From the NCBI RefSeq assembly GCF_008727715.1, contig NZ_CP044218.1, positions 744,001-808,000 of the forward strand: 64,000 bases of DNA, read 5' to 3'. Below are positions 6,461-15,848 of this stretch, one piece after another. Position numbers and translations under genes: made by a program. The notes below the pieces were generated by a model. That model searched no databases and had not been told where the DNA came from. It worked only from the letters and a program-made list of their open reading frames with translations. Positions within the stretch are counted from its first letter, which is position 1. Each line of letters opens with the position of its first letter. The DNA is from Mesorhizobium terrae. Its GTDB lineage: Bacteria; Pseudomonadota; Alphaproteobacteria; Rhizobiales; Rhizobiaceae.

Positions 6461-8596
6461 ATGGAGAAGAACAAGTTTGTTTTCAGATGCCGAGCAATGG
6501 CGGGCATCTCAACCTTGGCATTGGTGGCATCGGGTGTGCTGGTGCCAGCACAGGCGCAAACAGCGACGACGCCCCTCAATTTGGGCACGCTCGGCGGCAG
6601 TTTTTCCGGCGCATTTGCGCTCAGTTCCGATGGCTCGGTGGTTGTCGGCGACTCCTCTCCATCGTCGTCTCCATCATCGACCCACGCCTTTCGCTGGACA
6701 CAGGCCGGCGGCATGATCGACCTTGGCACATTCGGAGGCGTGGAATCATACGCGCGCGGGGTGAGCGCCGACGGATCAGTCGTCGTCGGGGACTCAAGCA
6801 ACAGCGCGGGCGTTTTCCATGCATTCCGCTGGACACAGGCAGCGGGACTGGTGGACATCGGATCGTTGGGCGGCAATCAGCTCTACACCTATGGCACGAG
6901 TTCCGATGGTTCGGTCATTGTCGGTCGCGCCAACCCCACCGGCAGCAGTTTCTATCGCGCATTTCGATGGACTCAGGTCGATGGCATGACCAATCTTGGT
7001 ACGCTTGGGGGAAATTCTTCTGTCGCATACGCCGTCAGTTCGAACGGCCTCGTCATCGTCGGAAACTCGGCCACGACTGGAAATACTGCCCAGCACGCAT
7101 TCCGCTGGACCCAAGGCAGCGGAATGACAGACATAGGCACGCTCGGCGGCACAATTGCCACAGCATACGGAACGAATGCCGACGGCTTGGTGGCGGTAGG
7201 CAATTCAACGACGACCGGAGACGCGACCTTCCATGCCTTCCGCTGGGCGCAGGGCAGTGGCATGGCCGATCTTGGCACGCTTGGAGGAAATACTTCTGTC
7301 GCCTATGGCGTGAGCGCCAACGGTTCCATCGTCGTTGGCTATTCCGCTCTAGCTGGCAGTGGCGTGCATGCCTTTCGCTGGACGCAAGCGACCGGCATGG
7401 CCGACCTCAATACGCTCCTTGCAAATGCGGGGGTCAACATGACCGGTATCACGCTGGCGAATGCGCAAGCGATATCCGGCGACGGACAATTCATTGTCGG
7501 CAACGGGACGTTCAGCCCCTCGTTAAATTCGCACGCCTATGTAGTGCGTTATGTCGAGCAGACGACCCCGCCGGTGACGCCGCCTGTAACCCCACCGGTC
7601 AATCCACCTGTAACTCCGCCAGTCAATCCGCCTGTCACGCCTCCAGTCAGTCCGCCCGTCACGCCGCCTGTGGTGATCTCGCCGATCGCGGGCATAACCA
7701 CCCGCGCCGCCGTGCAGGGCTCGATCGACGATCTCGCCCTCTCCCGCGCCCGTCTCGCCATCCACCAGCATGGCCTGGTTGCGCCTCTGCTCGGTGCCAA
7801 CCTGCCGATCGGCGCGCCCTCGGAGATCGGCCTCTATGCCGCCGCCGGTTCGGCCGCTGGCGGCGCCTTCAGCCGCATCGCCTTCGGCAACGGCCTGACC
7901 CTGCTCGGTGGCATCGCCTATCAGAAAGAGAACTATCGCAACGCCAGCCTAAAGAGCGCTGTCACTGTGGCCGCTGCGGTGCGCTACGTCGCCCCGCCGA
8001 TTTCCGGTTGGGTCAGCCCCTATGTCGAGGCCGGCGGCTGGATCGCTCCCGACGCCAGTCTGCGCTTTAGCCGCAGCTACGCTAACGGCGCGGGGATCGC
8101 CACCGGCGAAGGCGGCGGCAGTGGCGCGCTCGGCTATGTCTATGGCCGGCTCGGCGCCGTGGTTTTCGCCACGCCGGCCGATGAGGTCGCGATCTCCGGC
8201 GAACTCGGCCGGCAATGGCTGAAGGTGAACGCGTACGGGGAACCGCTCTCCAGCGGCAATCCGTTCGAAGCGACAGTGTTCAAGGGCACTGACAGCGCCG
8301 ATGTCGTCAAGCTACGCGGTCAGGTGACGCATGCCTTCACCGCCGACGTCGACGCCACCTTATGGCTGGCCGGCGCCCATGGTTTCGGCGCCAAGTCCAG
8401 CTTGAAGGCTGGGGTGCCCGGTATCGGTGTGCTCGCCGGCGGGGCTGTCAACGCCAATTGGCTCGAATATGGCGCACGGCTTGGCTACCGCTTCACCAAG
8501 CAGGCCTCCGTCGACGTGTTCGCCAACGGCATCTCAGGCGACAAGGCCATCGGCAACAGCGTGCATGTCGGCCTCGACCTGCGCTACCGCTTCTGA
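6461..8596 (+). CDS. HAF-repeat autotransporter (AT2)
   Basis: A 711-aa protein. Residues 1-33 are a Sec signal peptide (cleavage near AQAQ). About residues 35-330 are tandem ~40-residue units carrying LGTLGG, SxDGSVVVG and HAFRWTQ, the marks of the HAF family of extracellular repeats that form beta-propeller-like folds. A proline-rich linker of repeated PPVTPP/PPVNPP (about 365-405) leads into a C-terminal autotransporter barrel of ~280 residues ending in RYRF. The passenger is probably displayed on the cell surface; no enzymatic motif is seen. It follows luxR by 113 bp through the duplicated leader, and AT3 starts 17 bp after it, so luxR, AT2 and AT3 may be one transcription unit. Confidence 0.85.
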   Translation: MEKNKFVFRCRAMAGISTLALVASGVLVPAQAQTATTPLNLGTLGGSFSGAFALSSDGSVVVGDSSPSSSPSSTHAFRWTQAGGMIDLGTFGGVESYARGVSADGSVVVGDSSNSAGVFHAFRWTQAAGLVDIGSLGGNQLYTYGTSSDGSVIVGRANPTGSSFYRAFRWTQVDGMTNLGTLGGNSSVAYAVSSNGLVIVGNSATTGNTAQHAFRWTQGSGMTDIGTLGGTIATAYGTNADGLVAVGNSTTTGDATFHAFRWAQGSGMADLGTLGGNTSVAYGVSANGSIVVGYSALAGSGVHAFRWTQATGMADLNTLLANAGVNMTGITLANAQAISGDGQFIVGNGTFSPSLNSHAYVVRYVEQTTPPVTPPVTPPVNPPVTPPVNPPVTPPVSPPVTPPVVISPIAGITTRAAVQGSIDDLALSRARLAIHQHGLVAPLLGANLPIGAPSEIGLYAAAGSAAGGAFSRIAFGNGLTLLGGIAYQKENYRNASLKSAVTVAAAVRYVAPPISGWVSPYVEAGGWIAPDASLRFSRSYANGAGIATGEGGGSGALGYVYGRLGAVVFATPADEVAISGELGRQWLKVNAYGEPLSSGNPFEATVFKGTDSADVVKLRGQVTHAFTADVDATLWLAGAHGFGAKSSLKAGVPGIGVLAGGAVNANWLEYGARLGYRFTKQASVDVFANGISGDKAIGNSVHVGLDLRYRF

Positions 8597-8613
8597 AGCG
8601 AGAGGACCGCCTC

Positions 8614-11600
8614 ATGGATCTCTCGTTTCTGCACGACAATGCAGCACGAACCAGAACCAGTCTCTCTTGTAATCTATCGGTAGTGTCGACCGTCAAGAGC
8701 GATATCAAAACTGGTTCGATCACTCGCGGGAGTACGCTGTCTGACTGGAATGAGACGTGCGCGCCTATTTTATCGCATGGTCGGTCACAGGCCCTCAAAA
8801 CGGAGGCGCGACCTCAGACTACCGCACTGACAGCTTTTGGGACTGCTGTTGCGATCATCTCATTGATAGCATTCCCGAGCGCCAGCCACGCCGACGATGT
8901 CAACATAACGACAAACACCAACAACGGTATCAATCTCGATGGATACGTTGGTACGACGGTTGGAGTTTCGCCGGGCGTTGCCGTCACCAACACCACGGCC
9001 ACCTTAACCTGCAGTTCATTTGCTTCGCTTTGCGCCACCACTCACGCCTGGACCTTGACCAATCAAGGCACGATCGGACCCGGCAATTCCGGAGATGGAG
9101 TCAAATTCAAGGCTGGTGGTAGCGTCATCAACATGGGCGCCATCGACGGCGGCAACCTCGGCAATGGCATCTGGGTCGAGGGAGCGCCGGGCACCGTGGA
9201 CAACCGGGCTGGCGCGACGATCCACGGTACAAACGGCGGTGTCGTGTTCAAGATCGGCGGCCCTGCCGGCACGGTAACCAATGCTGGGACGATCACGGCC
9301 GAGAGCCTTGGCGCGGCCGTGAGCTTGGGCGGCGGTGGTATCTTCACCAATCTTGCCGGAGGTGTTGTCCAAAGCCACGGCGGTTCCAACGCCGTCTCGA
9401 TCATCCTCGGGACCAGCCGTACGGTGATCAACAGCGGCCTGATCAAAAGCAACGACAGCGGCTTTGCCACCGGCGTCGCGATTCAGAACGGCGTGCTCAC
9501 CAACAATGCCGGCGGACAGATCCTCGGTGCCTATAATGGCGTCTGGGCCAACGGCTCGAGCGCCACCTCGATCACCAATGCCGGCCTGATTGAAGCTTCG
9601 AAAGCTCAGGGCGGCGGTTCGGCGATCGAGGTCGATGGCGGCGGAACCGTCGTCAACTCAGGCACCATCAGGTCCCTGACGAGCAATGGCGCCACGACGG
9701 ATGCTGGCATAAGCTTCACCGGCGCGGGAACGATCACCAACAGCGGCACGATCGCGAGTGCCACCGGCGGCCTCGCGATCCGGTTCAAGGGCAGCGCCAC
9801 GCACAACTTGACCTTGGACACGGGCTCGATCCTCGGGGGCAATGTCCAGGGCGGCACCGGTACGGACAGTCTCACCTTGCAAGGCACCAGCACTGAATCG
9901 GTCGCCAAGTTCCTCAGCTTCGAGAACCTGTCCATGCAAGGCTCCGACTGGACATTGACAGGAAACGGTACCTTCGCGACTGCGACGACCGTGCAAGCCG
10001 GCATCTTGCGCGTCAACGGCCAGCTGACCAGTCCGTCGGTTGCGGTCGCCTCGGGCGGGACGCTTACGGGCGCGGGTACCATCGTCGGTGCGGTGACGGT
10101 CGCTGACGGTGGAACGCTGTCGGGGCGCAATGGGCAGACGCTGACCATGAGTTCGCTTGCGCTGGACCGTGGCTCAATCGTGGCTGCGGCGCTGGGCGCG
10201 CCGGGGACGACAGGGTTGTTTAACATCACCGGCAACTTGACGCTCGCCGGCACACTCAACGTTACCAATGCGGGCGGCTATAGCTCCGGCGTCTATCGCC
10301 TGTTCGACTATGGCGGCACGCTGACCGACTACGGCCTTGCGGTCGGCTTCATTCCTGGCGGTACGAGGGGCATGGTGCAGACGGCCGTCGCCAACCAGGT
10401 CAATCTGGTGGTCAACCCAGGTGCGGTTCAGTTTTGGAACGGTACAACCACCGCGCCGACCGGCGCGATCGTCGGTGGCCCAGGCACATGGACGGCAGGG
10501 CCCCTGACTAACTGGACCGACGCCAACGGCTCTTACTCGGATCGCTGGGGCGGGCAGTTCGCTGTGTTTCAGGGAGCGCGTGGGGGCACGAACGGCCCGG
10601 TGCAAGTCGATGCCGGCGCTGGTGCTGTATCCGCGACGGGCATGCAGTTCATCGGTACGGGCTGGAGCGTGAGGGGCGACCCGATCACGTTGGCGGGCAC
10701 GGGTGGTGCGACCGTGATCCGGGTGGGCGACGGATCGCCAGCGAGCGCAAGCGACGTGGCCAATATCGGCTCCGTGCTTACGGGCAGCAGCCGTTTGGTC
10801 AAGGACGATCTCGGCACGCTGATCCTGCAGGGCGCCAACGCCTATACCGGCGGCACCGTCATCAACGCCGGCACGCTGCAACTCGGCAGTGGCACCAGCG
10901 GCTCGATCGCTGGCAATGTCGCGAACAACGGCACGCTGGCATTCAACCGCTCGGATGCCGTCACCTTTGGTGGCGCCATCTCCGGAAACGGCTCCGTGCA
11001 GCAGAATGGTTCCGGCACCACCACGCTGACCGCCACCAACACCTATGCCGGCGGCACCGCCATCAACGCCGGCACGCTGCAACTCGGCAGTGGTGGCACC
11101 AGCGGCTCGATCGCTGGCAATGTCGCGAACAACGGCACGCTGGCATTCAACCGCTCGGATGCCGTCACCTTTGGTGGCGCCATCTCCGGAAGCGGCTCCG
11201 TGCAGGAGAATGGTTCCGGCACCACCACGCTGACTGCCACCAACACCTATGCCGGCGGCACCGTCATCAACGCCGGCACGCTGCAACTCGGCAGTGGTGG
11301 CACCAGCGGCTCGATCGCTGGCAATGTCGCGAACAACGGCACGCTGGCATTTAACCGCTCGGATGCCGTCACCTTTGGTGGCACCATCTCCGGAAACGGC
11401 TCCGTGCAGCAGAATGGTTCCGGCACCGCCATACTGACGGCCACCAACACCTATATCGGCGACACCGTCATCAACGCCGGCAGTTTGATCGTGAACGGCT
11501 CGATCGCGAATTCGAGCATGACGATCGTAAACGCTGGAGCGACGCTTGGCGGCGCCGGTACGGTCGGCGAAACAATGGTGAACGGCGGCGGCACGATCGC

Positions 11601-13050
11601 GCCAGGAAATTCGATCGGTACGCTCAACATCAGCGGCAACATCGCGTTCGCGAGGGGCTCGATCTATCAGGTCGAAGCCAACGCAGCGAGCCAGGCCGAC
11701 AAGGTGGTCGCCACGGGAACGGCGACGATCAATGGCGGCACCGTCCAGGTGCTCGCGGGAGCCGGCAACTATGCGCCGGCTACGACATATACCATCCTGA
11801 CCGCCAATGGCGGCCGGTCCGGTTCGTTCAGCAGCGTGACCTCGAACTTCGCCTTCCTCAATCCGTCGCTCACCTATGATCCTAACAACGTCTATCTGAC
11901 GCTGACGCGCAACAGCATTGACTTCGCTGCAATCGGAGGCACGCGCAACCAGCGCGCGGCAGGCGGCGGGGTCGAGACGCTCGGCTGGGGCCATCCAATC
12001 TATAACGCGGTGCTGCAGCTTGACGCGTCGCCCGCGCGCGCTGCCTTCGATGCGGTGTCGGGTGAGATCCATGCTTCGGCCAAGACGGCGCTGATCGAGG
12101 ATAGCCGCTTCGTGCGCAATGCCGCTATCGACCGGATACGCACCGCCTTCGACGCAGTAGGCGCAGTATCGACGCCGGTGATGGCCTATGCCGACGACAA
12201 ATCCGTCCCGGCGCTCGCAACCGCTGATCGCCTTGCGGTCTGGGGCCAAGGCTTCGGCTCCTGGGGGCAGACTGACAGCGACGGCAACGCCGCCCGGGTA
12301 TCACGCTCCACCGGGGGCTTCCTGATCGGTGGTGATGCTCTCGTCTTTGACAACTGGCGGCTCGGTCTTCTCGGCGGCTACAGCCGCACCGATTTCGACG
12401 TCAACGATCGCCGCTCGTCTGGCGTCAGCGACGATTATCATCTCGGCCTCTATGGCGGCACGCAGTGGGGGGCTCTCGCCTTCCGGACCGGTCTGGCCCA
12501 TACGTGGCACGACATCTCGATCAATCGTAATGTCGCTTTCCCTGGTTTTGCAGACAGCGTGAGGAGCGACTACAAAGCCGGAACAACGCAGGTCTTCGGT
12601 GAACTCGGCTACGGGATCAAGGCCGGCCGGTTTGGCTTCGAGCCCTTCGCCAACCTTGCCTATGTCAACCTCCATACCGATGGCTTCCGGGAGAAGGGCG
12701 GCGCAGCGACGCTGTCGAGCGCTGGCACGACGACCGACACCACCTTCTCGACACTGGGTCTGCGGGCCTCGACCGATTTTGAGCTTGGCGGCATGATCGC
12801 AACGGCGAAAGGCACGCTCGGCTGGCGTCACGCCTTTGGCGACACCACGCCACTTGCGGCATTCGAATTCGCCGGTGGCAATGCCTTCACCATCGCCGGC
12901 GCGCCAATCGCCAGGGATGCAGCCGTGGTTGAGGCCGGGCTCGATCTTGCCATCGGCCCGGCCGCGGCTCTTGGCGTCTTCTACAGTGGTCAGTTCGCTT
13001 CTCGCGCCTCCGACCAGAGCATTCACGCTAACTTCAGTGTCAAGTTTTGA
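8614..13050 (+). CDS. Large beta-helix autotransporter with tandem passenger repeats (AT3)
   Basis: A 1478-aa protein. ATG 8614 has a GAGAGG site about 10 bp upstream. Residues ~1-70 are an extended N-region, followed by a hydrophobic signal (AIISLIAFPSASHA). The passenger is Gly/Ala/Asn/Thr-rich with repeating VTNAGTI, NNGTLAF and NTYAGGT units typical of right-handed beta-helix (PATR) repeats. Near residues 745-950 the unit occurs in almost identical tandem copies at the DNA level. The last ~280 residues form an autotransporter barrel (starting near RLAVWGQGFGSWG) ending NFSVKF. Overall it resembles AIDA/pertactin-type adhesins. It lies 17 bp after AT2. An adhesion or biofilm role is inferred from the family. 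A similar C-terminus survives as a remnant at 13683-13847. Confidence 0.88.
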   Translation: MDLSFLHDNAARTRTSLSCNLSVVSTVKSDIKTGSITRGSTLSDWNETCAPILSHGRSQALKTEARPQTTALTAFGTAVAIISLIAFPSASHADDVNITTNTNNGINLDGYVGTTVGVSPGVAVTNTTATLTCSSFASLCATTHAWTLTNQGTIGPGNSGDGVKFKAGGSVINMGAIDGGNLGNGIWVEGAPGTVDNRAGATIHGTNGGVVFKIGGPAGTVTNAGTITAESLGAAVSLGGGGIFTNLAGGVVQSHGGSNAVSIILGTSRTVINSGLIKSNDSGFATGVAIQNGVLTNNAGGQILGAYNGVWANGSSATSITNAGLIEASKAQGGGSAIEVDGGGTVVNSGTIRSLTSNGATTDAGISFTGAGTITNSGTIASATGGLAIRFKGSATHNLTLDTGSILGGNVQGGTGTDSLTLQGTSTESVAKFLSFENLSMQGSDWTLTGNGTFATATTVQAGILRVNGQLTSPSVAVASGGTLTGAGTIVGAVTVADGGTLSGRNGQTLTMSSLALDRGSIVAAALGAPGTTGLFNITGNLTLAGTLNVTNAGGYSSGVYRLFDYGGTLTDYGLAVGFIPGGTRGMVQTAVANQVNLVVNPGAVQFWNGTTTAPTGAIVGGPGTWTAGPLTNWTDANGSYSDRWGGQFAVFQGARGGTNGPVQVDAGAGAVSATGMQFIGTGWSVRGDPITLAGTGGATVIRVGDGSPASASDVANIGSVLTGSSRLVKDDLGTLILQGANAYTGGTVINAGTLQLGSGTSGSIAGNVANNGTLAFNRSDAVTFGGAISGNGSVQQNGSGTTTLTATNTYAGGTAINAGTLQLGSGGTSGSIAGNVANNGTLAFNRSDAVTFGGAISGSGSVQENGSGTTTLTATNTYAGGTVINAGTLQLGSGGTSGSIAGNVANNGTLAFNRSDAVTFGGTISGNGSVQQNGSGTAILTATNTYIGDTVINAGSLIVNGSIANSSMTIVNAGATLGGAGTVGETMVNGGGTIAPGNSIGTLNISGNIAFARGSIYQVEANAASQADKVVATGTATINGGTVQVLAGAGNYAPATTYTILTANGGRSGSFSSVTSNFAFLNPSLTYDPNNVYLTLTRNSIDFAAIGGTRNQRAAGGGVETLGWGHPIYNAVLQLDASPARAAFDAVSGEIHASAKTALIEDSRFVRNAAIDRIRTAFDAVGAVSTPVMAYADDKSVPALATADRLAVWGQGFGSWGQTDSDGNAARVSRSTGGFLIGGDALVFDNWRLGLLGGYSRTDFDVNDRRSSGVSDDYHLGLYGGTQWGALAFRTGLAHTWHDISINRNVAFPGFADSVRSDYKAGTTQVFGELGYGIKAGRFGFEPFANLAYVNLHTDGFREKGGAATLSSAGTTTDTTFSTLGLRASTDFELGGMIATAKGTLGWRHAFGDTTPLAAFEFAGGNAFTIAGAPIARDAAVVEAGLDLAIGPAAALGVFYSGQFASRASDQSIHANFSVKF
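10843..11475 (+). repeat. Tandem ~201-204 bp coding repeat in AT3
   Basis: The unit beginning near ATCAACGCCGGCACGCTGCA recurs at about 10861, 11062, 11266 and (diverging) 11470, giving periods of 201, 204 and 204 bp. Copies differ at only a few bases. Each encodes about 67-68 residues of beta-helix passenger. The 3-bp difference is one extra Gly codon (GSGTSG versus GSGGTSG). All changes keep the frame, as expected for a surface protein that varies in length by recombination. Confidence 0.9.
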
Positions 13051-13079
13051 TGGGGTTTTGAGCAGCACTAGATGGTGGG

Positions 13080-13515
13080 TGGATGCGCTCGACGAGCTAC
13101 GCTCCGACCAACTGGCCAGCACATCGTGTTGGTGCAGGACGCGTCCGAAGGCCGGAAGCCCGCAGAAACGCACGCCTGAGGCACCGAGGAAGCCGAGTGC
13201 GGACCAGAGACGCAGGCTGTTGTCGTAGCTTGAGGAAAACACCCCGACGAGCAGCATGATCTTGATATAGACCAGTGGGTTCAGCCGGGTTGCGACCAGC
13301 ATCGATACGACGGCCTGTCCGCGGGTTTCGCCACCATTTCGTGCTCATTTCGGCCGGCTCGCACTACCGGCGGACCTCAGTGCCTTGACCGCGCACCATA
13401 GGACGAAGGCGATACCTGCCGCCTGCATGACAGTCCGGATCGAAGGCATTATCTGCAAGAAAGCACCGACACCGGAGACACCGGCGATCACGATGAGGAT
13501 CTCGGAAAGGTATCC
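13080..13515 (-). pseudogene. LysE/ArgO-type amino-acid exporter remnant
   Basis: Two minus-strand frames carry adjacent parts of a LysE-family exporter. One (about 13515-13345) reads LIVIAGVSGVGAFL then GIAFVLWCAVKALRSA and stops. The other (13302 to about 13085) reads LNPLVYIKIMLLVGVFSS then LWSALGFLGASGVRF. In intact members these pieces form one protein: the segment after the first helices, the short linker, then the conserved LNP helix. The N-terminal third is missing and the frame is broken between the parts, so this is a decayed gene. Confidence 0.7.
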
Positions 13516-13682
13516 GTCGCCGCCACCACGGCAGGATTCTTGTCCAATGCCGAGAGCGGCAATCGAGGAGGTGCAAAGAGAAGCTTTCTGGGTCGCCATA
13601 GGGGAACCTCGCCGCGTCGAGCTTCAATCCGTCGCGGGTCCGCGACGGATCTGCTTTCGGAAATCGCGCGGCAGCCTCCCTC

Positions 13683-13847
13683 AGACTTGACGTTGAAGTT
13701 TGCCTTGACGGAACGGTCGGAGACACCGGATTCGAACCGACCACCATAGGTGACGCCGAGCGTGGCGGCGGACGTCAGCGCGAAGTCGAGGCCAGCCTCG
13801 ATCACGGCTGCATCCCTGGCGATTGGCGCGCCGCCGACGGTGAAGGC
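13683..13847 (-). pseudogene. Autotransporter C-terminal remnant
   Basis: About 55 residues on the minus strand (AFTVGGAPIARDAAVIEAGL ... VKANFNVK) align closely with the last strands of the AT3 barrel (AFTIAGAPIARDAAVVEAGL ... IHANFSVKF). The terminal Phe is lost and the frame continues into unrelated sequence. Upstream, the frame breaks just before this segment. It is the tail of a fourth autotransporter, oriented opposite to the three intact ones. Confidence 0.8.
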
Positions 13848-13907
13848 ACGCTGCCGGTGGAGCCAGCAGAATAGCCGACCCATGTCGACGACCTGGTCTC
13901 GATCGAA

Positions 13908-14102
13908 CCGCCAGGAGACTGACTGCGCTTTTTTGGCGGGACACGGCGGTAAGCGCCATCGGCCTACGCGATGGTAACATAGCCAGAAAGGGAAAGCTCA
14001 TTCCTTCCTAATTGTCGCGCGTTACCGCTTGCTTGATCCGTTCGACCGCCAGCGCAAGCACTCCGGTGCGGAGAATACCGGAGCCGACACCAGAGGAAAG
14101 AC
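13908..14102 (+). promoter_or_regulatory. Structured leader of the DUF347 gene, copy A
   Basis: Sequence homologous to 36031-36228, the leader of a DUF347 remnant. Two hairpins are kept in both copies: GCTTGC (14027-14032) with GCAAGC (14054-14059), and CTCCGGT (14061-14067) with ACCGGAG (14077-14083). In the other copy the second stem has a different sequence (CGGTAC/GTACCG) but is still paired, which points to RNA structure. The upstream end includes a decayed version of the terminator that is intact at 36035-36064. No known riboswitch class was recognised. Confidence 0.6.
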
Positions 14103-14891
14103 ATGCCCAACAACCACGACACTAAGGAAGCGACACTCCTCAATAAGGTCCCCGAGGTCACGATCTATTTCTGGATCATCAAGATCCTTGCAACGACCGT
14201 CGGCGAAACAGCGGCCGACCTTCTGGCTGTTCGACTTGACTGGGGTCTCACGATGACGTCCTGGATCATGAGCGGGGCATTCATCATCGCGCTGATCGCC
14301 CAGTTGCGAGCGAAGCGTTATATTCCAGTACCGTATTGGCTCACCGTTGTGCTCATCAGCGTTGTTGGCACTTTGATTTCGGACAACCTCGTCGATGGCA
14401 TGGGGGTCAGTCTGGTGACGACCACGGTTGCATTTGCTGCTGCTCTCATTGCAGCATTCGCGCTTTGGTATCGCAGCGAGCGAACGCTTTCCATTCACAC
14501 GATCATCACCCGCCGGCGGGAACTTTATTACTGGGCTGCGATCCTCTTCACCTTCGCGCTCGGCACCTCCGCAGGGGATCTCATGGCCGAGAAGTTCGAC
14601 CTTGGCTATGGCCTGTCGGCGATCGTGTTCGCTGCGATGATCGCGGTCACTTACGCCACCTATCTGTTTGCCAACATCAGCCCGATTCTGGCGTTCTGGA
14701 TCGCCTATATCCTGACCCGCCCGGTTGGCGCTTCGATCGGCGATTTCCTTGCCAAACCGGTCATCGCGGGTGGCTTGGGCTGGGGAACGATCAACACGAG
14801 TCTTCTCTTTCTCGGCGGCATCTTCGCGCTCGTTGCCTTCCTGACGGTTAGCAAAGTTGACCGCATCGAGAGCGCCCCGAGCGAGGCCTGA
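14103..14891 (+). CDS. DUF347/COG4705 multi-pass membrane protein
   Basis: A 262-aa integral membrane protein built of repeated units, each with a conserved G-(D/E) signature: TTVGETAADLL (about residue 33), TSAGDLMAE (about 155) and PVGASIGDFLAKP (about 207). The pattern, with about eight hydrophobic helices, matches the DUF347 repeat family of unknown function. The repeated acidic residues inside helices suggest ion or metal transport, but this is inference. It starts just after its structured leader, with AGAGGAAAG as ribosome site. Its leader and C-terminal coding part recur as fragments at 36031-36402, and its 3' end recurs in the neighbouring phosphatase gene, showing past duplication and recombination. 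Confidence 0.8.
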   Translation: MPNNHDTKEATLLNKVPEVTIYFWIIKILATTVGETAADLLAVRLDWGLTMTSWIMSGAFIIALIAQLRAKRYIPVPYWLTVVLISVVGTLISDNLVDGMGVSLVTTTVAFAAALIAAFALWYRSERTLSIHTIITRRRELYYWAAILFTFALGTSAGDLMAEKFDLGYGLSAIVFAAMIAVTYATYLFANISPILAFWIAYILTRPVGASIGDFLAKPVIAGGLGWGTINTSLLFLGGIFALVAFLTVSKVDRIESAPSEA

Positions 14892-15019
14892 CCCCTTAAT
14901 CAGGGCCTGGAGACCGGAGCCGCTCCGATCCTATCTCTCGTCCGAGATGGCATTCGTTGGATCGACAAAGAGGAGAAGTCCATGGCGAGTGGCTGCGGCA
15001 CCATGGGAGCGGCGAGAGC

Positions 15020-15799
15020 ATGAGGCCGCTCCTTACATGGCCTCTTTGGCGGAAAATGCTCACGGTCTTTCTTGCCACTATCGGGATGATCGCTGCAGGA
15101 GCGGGCAGTTGGGCCGGCTATCTCCGCGTCACTGGTAACATTCACGAGGTCGAAGCCGGCAAGGTTTACAGATCCGGCCAATTATCGCCGTCGCAACTTG
15201 CTTCCCTTCTAAGGGAAAAGCGTATCCGGACCGTCCTCAATCTTCGCGGCGAGAAGCCAGGCCACTCCTGGTACGACGAAGAAATCCAAGTGACGCGGAA
15301 GGCGGGCGCTCGACACATCAGTCTGCCAATGTCTGCCAACGTCGAACCGAACGAGGCTCTACTGACCTCGCTCATCGAAGCGCTCGCCTCGTCCGAACAA
15401 CCGATACTGATCCACTGCGAGGGGGGAGCTGATCGATCGGGCCTTGCATCCGCGCTCTATGCGTTTCTAAAGGGCGGAAAATCCGCCGACGAGGCCAACG
15501 GGCACCTTTCGTTCCGCTATGGGCATTTTCCGTGGCTGACCAGTCGAACCGAAGCAATGGATCGGACATTCTGGCGTGTTGTGAGTGACTGGGGCCGTAG
15601 ACCAGCCGCGGCTCTGAAAACGCCGTTGAGTTCAGGGCCAAAAAGCAACAACGAGGGCGACGCCCTCTCGTCGTTCGGCGGCATCATCGCGCTCGTTCTC
15701 TTCCCGCCAGCCAACAAAGTCAACCGGATCGAGAACGCCTCGCCCCCGGGTCTAATCACGCCAATCGGGGCTGGGAGACCGGCGCCACTCCAGCCCTGA
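15020..15799 (+). CDS. Membrane-anchored tyrosine/dual-specificity phosphatase
   Basis: A 259-aa protein with one N-terminal membrane segment (about 13-33) and a phosphatase domain (about 40-200). The catalytic P-loop is HCEGGADRSG with nucleophile Cys133, fitting HCx5R; the general acid is probably an Asp upstream. Start ATG 15020 follows GGGAGCGG. The domain faces the periplasm if the N-terminus is cytosolic. The last ~45 residues (SSFGGIIALVLF ... NKVNRIENA) do not belong to the phosphatase family and match the C-terminus of the preceding DUF347 protein (LGGIFALVAF ... SKVDRIESA), so the 3' end was acquired by recombination with a DUF347 copy. Substrate unknown; phosphoinositide, phosphoprotein and lipid phosphate are all possible. 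Confidence 0.82.
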   Translation: MRPLLTWPLWRKMLTVFLATIGMIAAGAGSWAGYLRVTGNIHEVEAGKVYRSGQLSPSQLASLLREKRIRTVLNLRGEKPGHSWYDEEIQVTRKAGARHISLPMSANVEPNEALLTSLIEALASSEQPILIHCEGGADRSGLASALYAFLKGGKSADEANGHLSFRYGHFPWLTSRTEAMDRTFWRVVSDWGRRPAAALKTPLSSGPKSNNEGDALSSFGGIIALVLFPPANKVNRIENASPPGLITPIGAGRPAPLQP

Positions 15800-15848
15800 A
15801 GCTCATACGAGCATCACACTCCATTGGCCCAGAAACAGGAGAAACTCC

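Noticed and set aside
10843..11475. Regular repeats that might be taken for a CRISPR array
   Set aside because: The units are ~200 bp, contiguous, coding and in frame, with no spacers and no cas genes.
10174..12249. 691-codon open frame on the minus strand inside AT3
   Set aside because: It is a shadow of the repetitive, GC-rich AT3 coding sequence; the product is low-complexity with no domain or ribosome site, while AT3 on the plus strand has signal, passenger and barrel.
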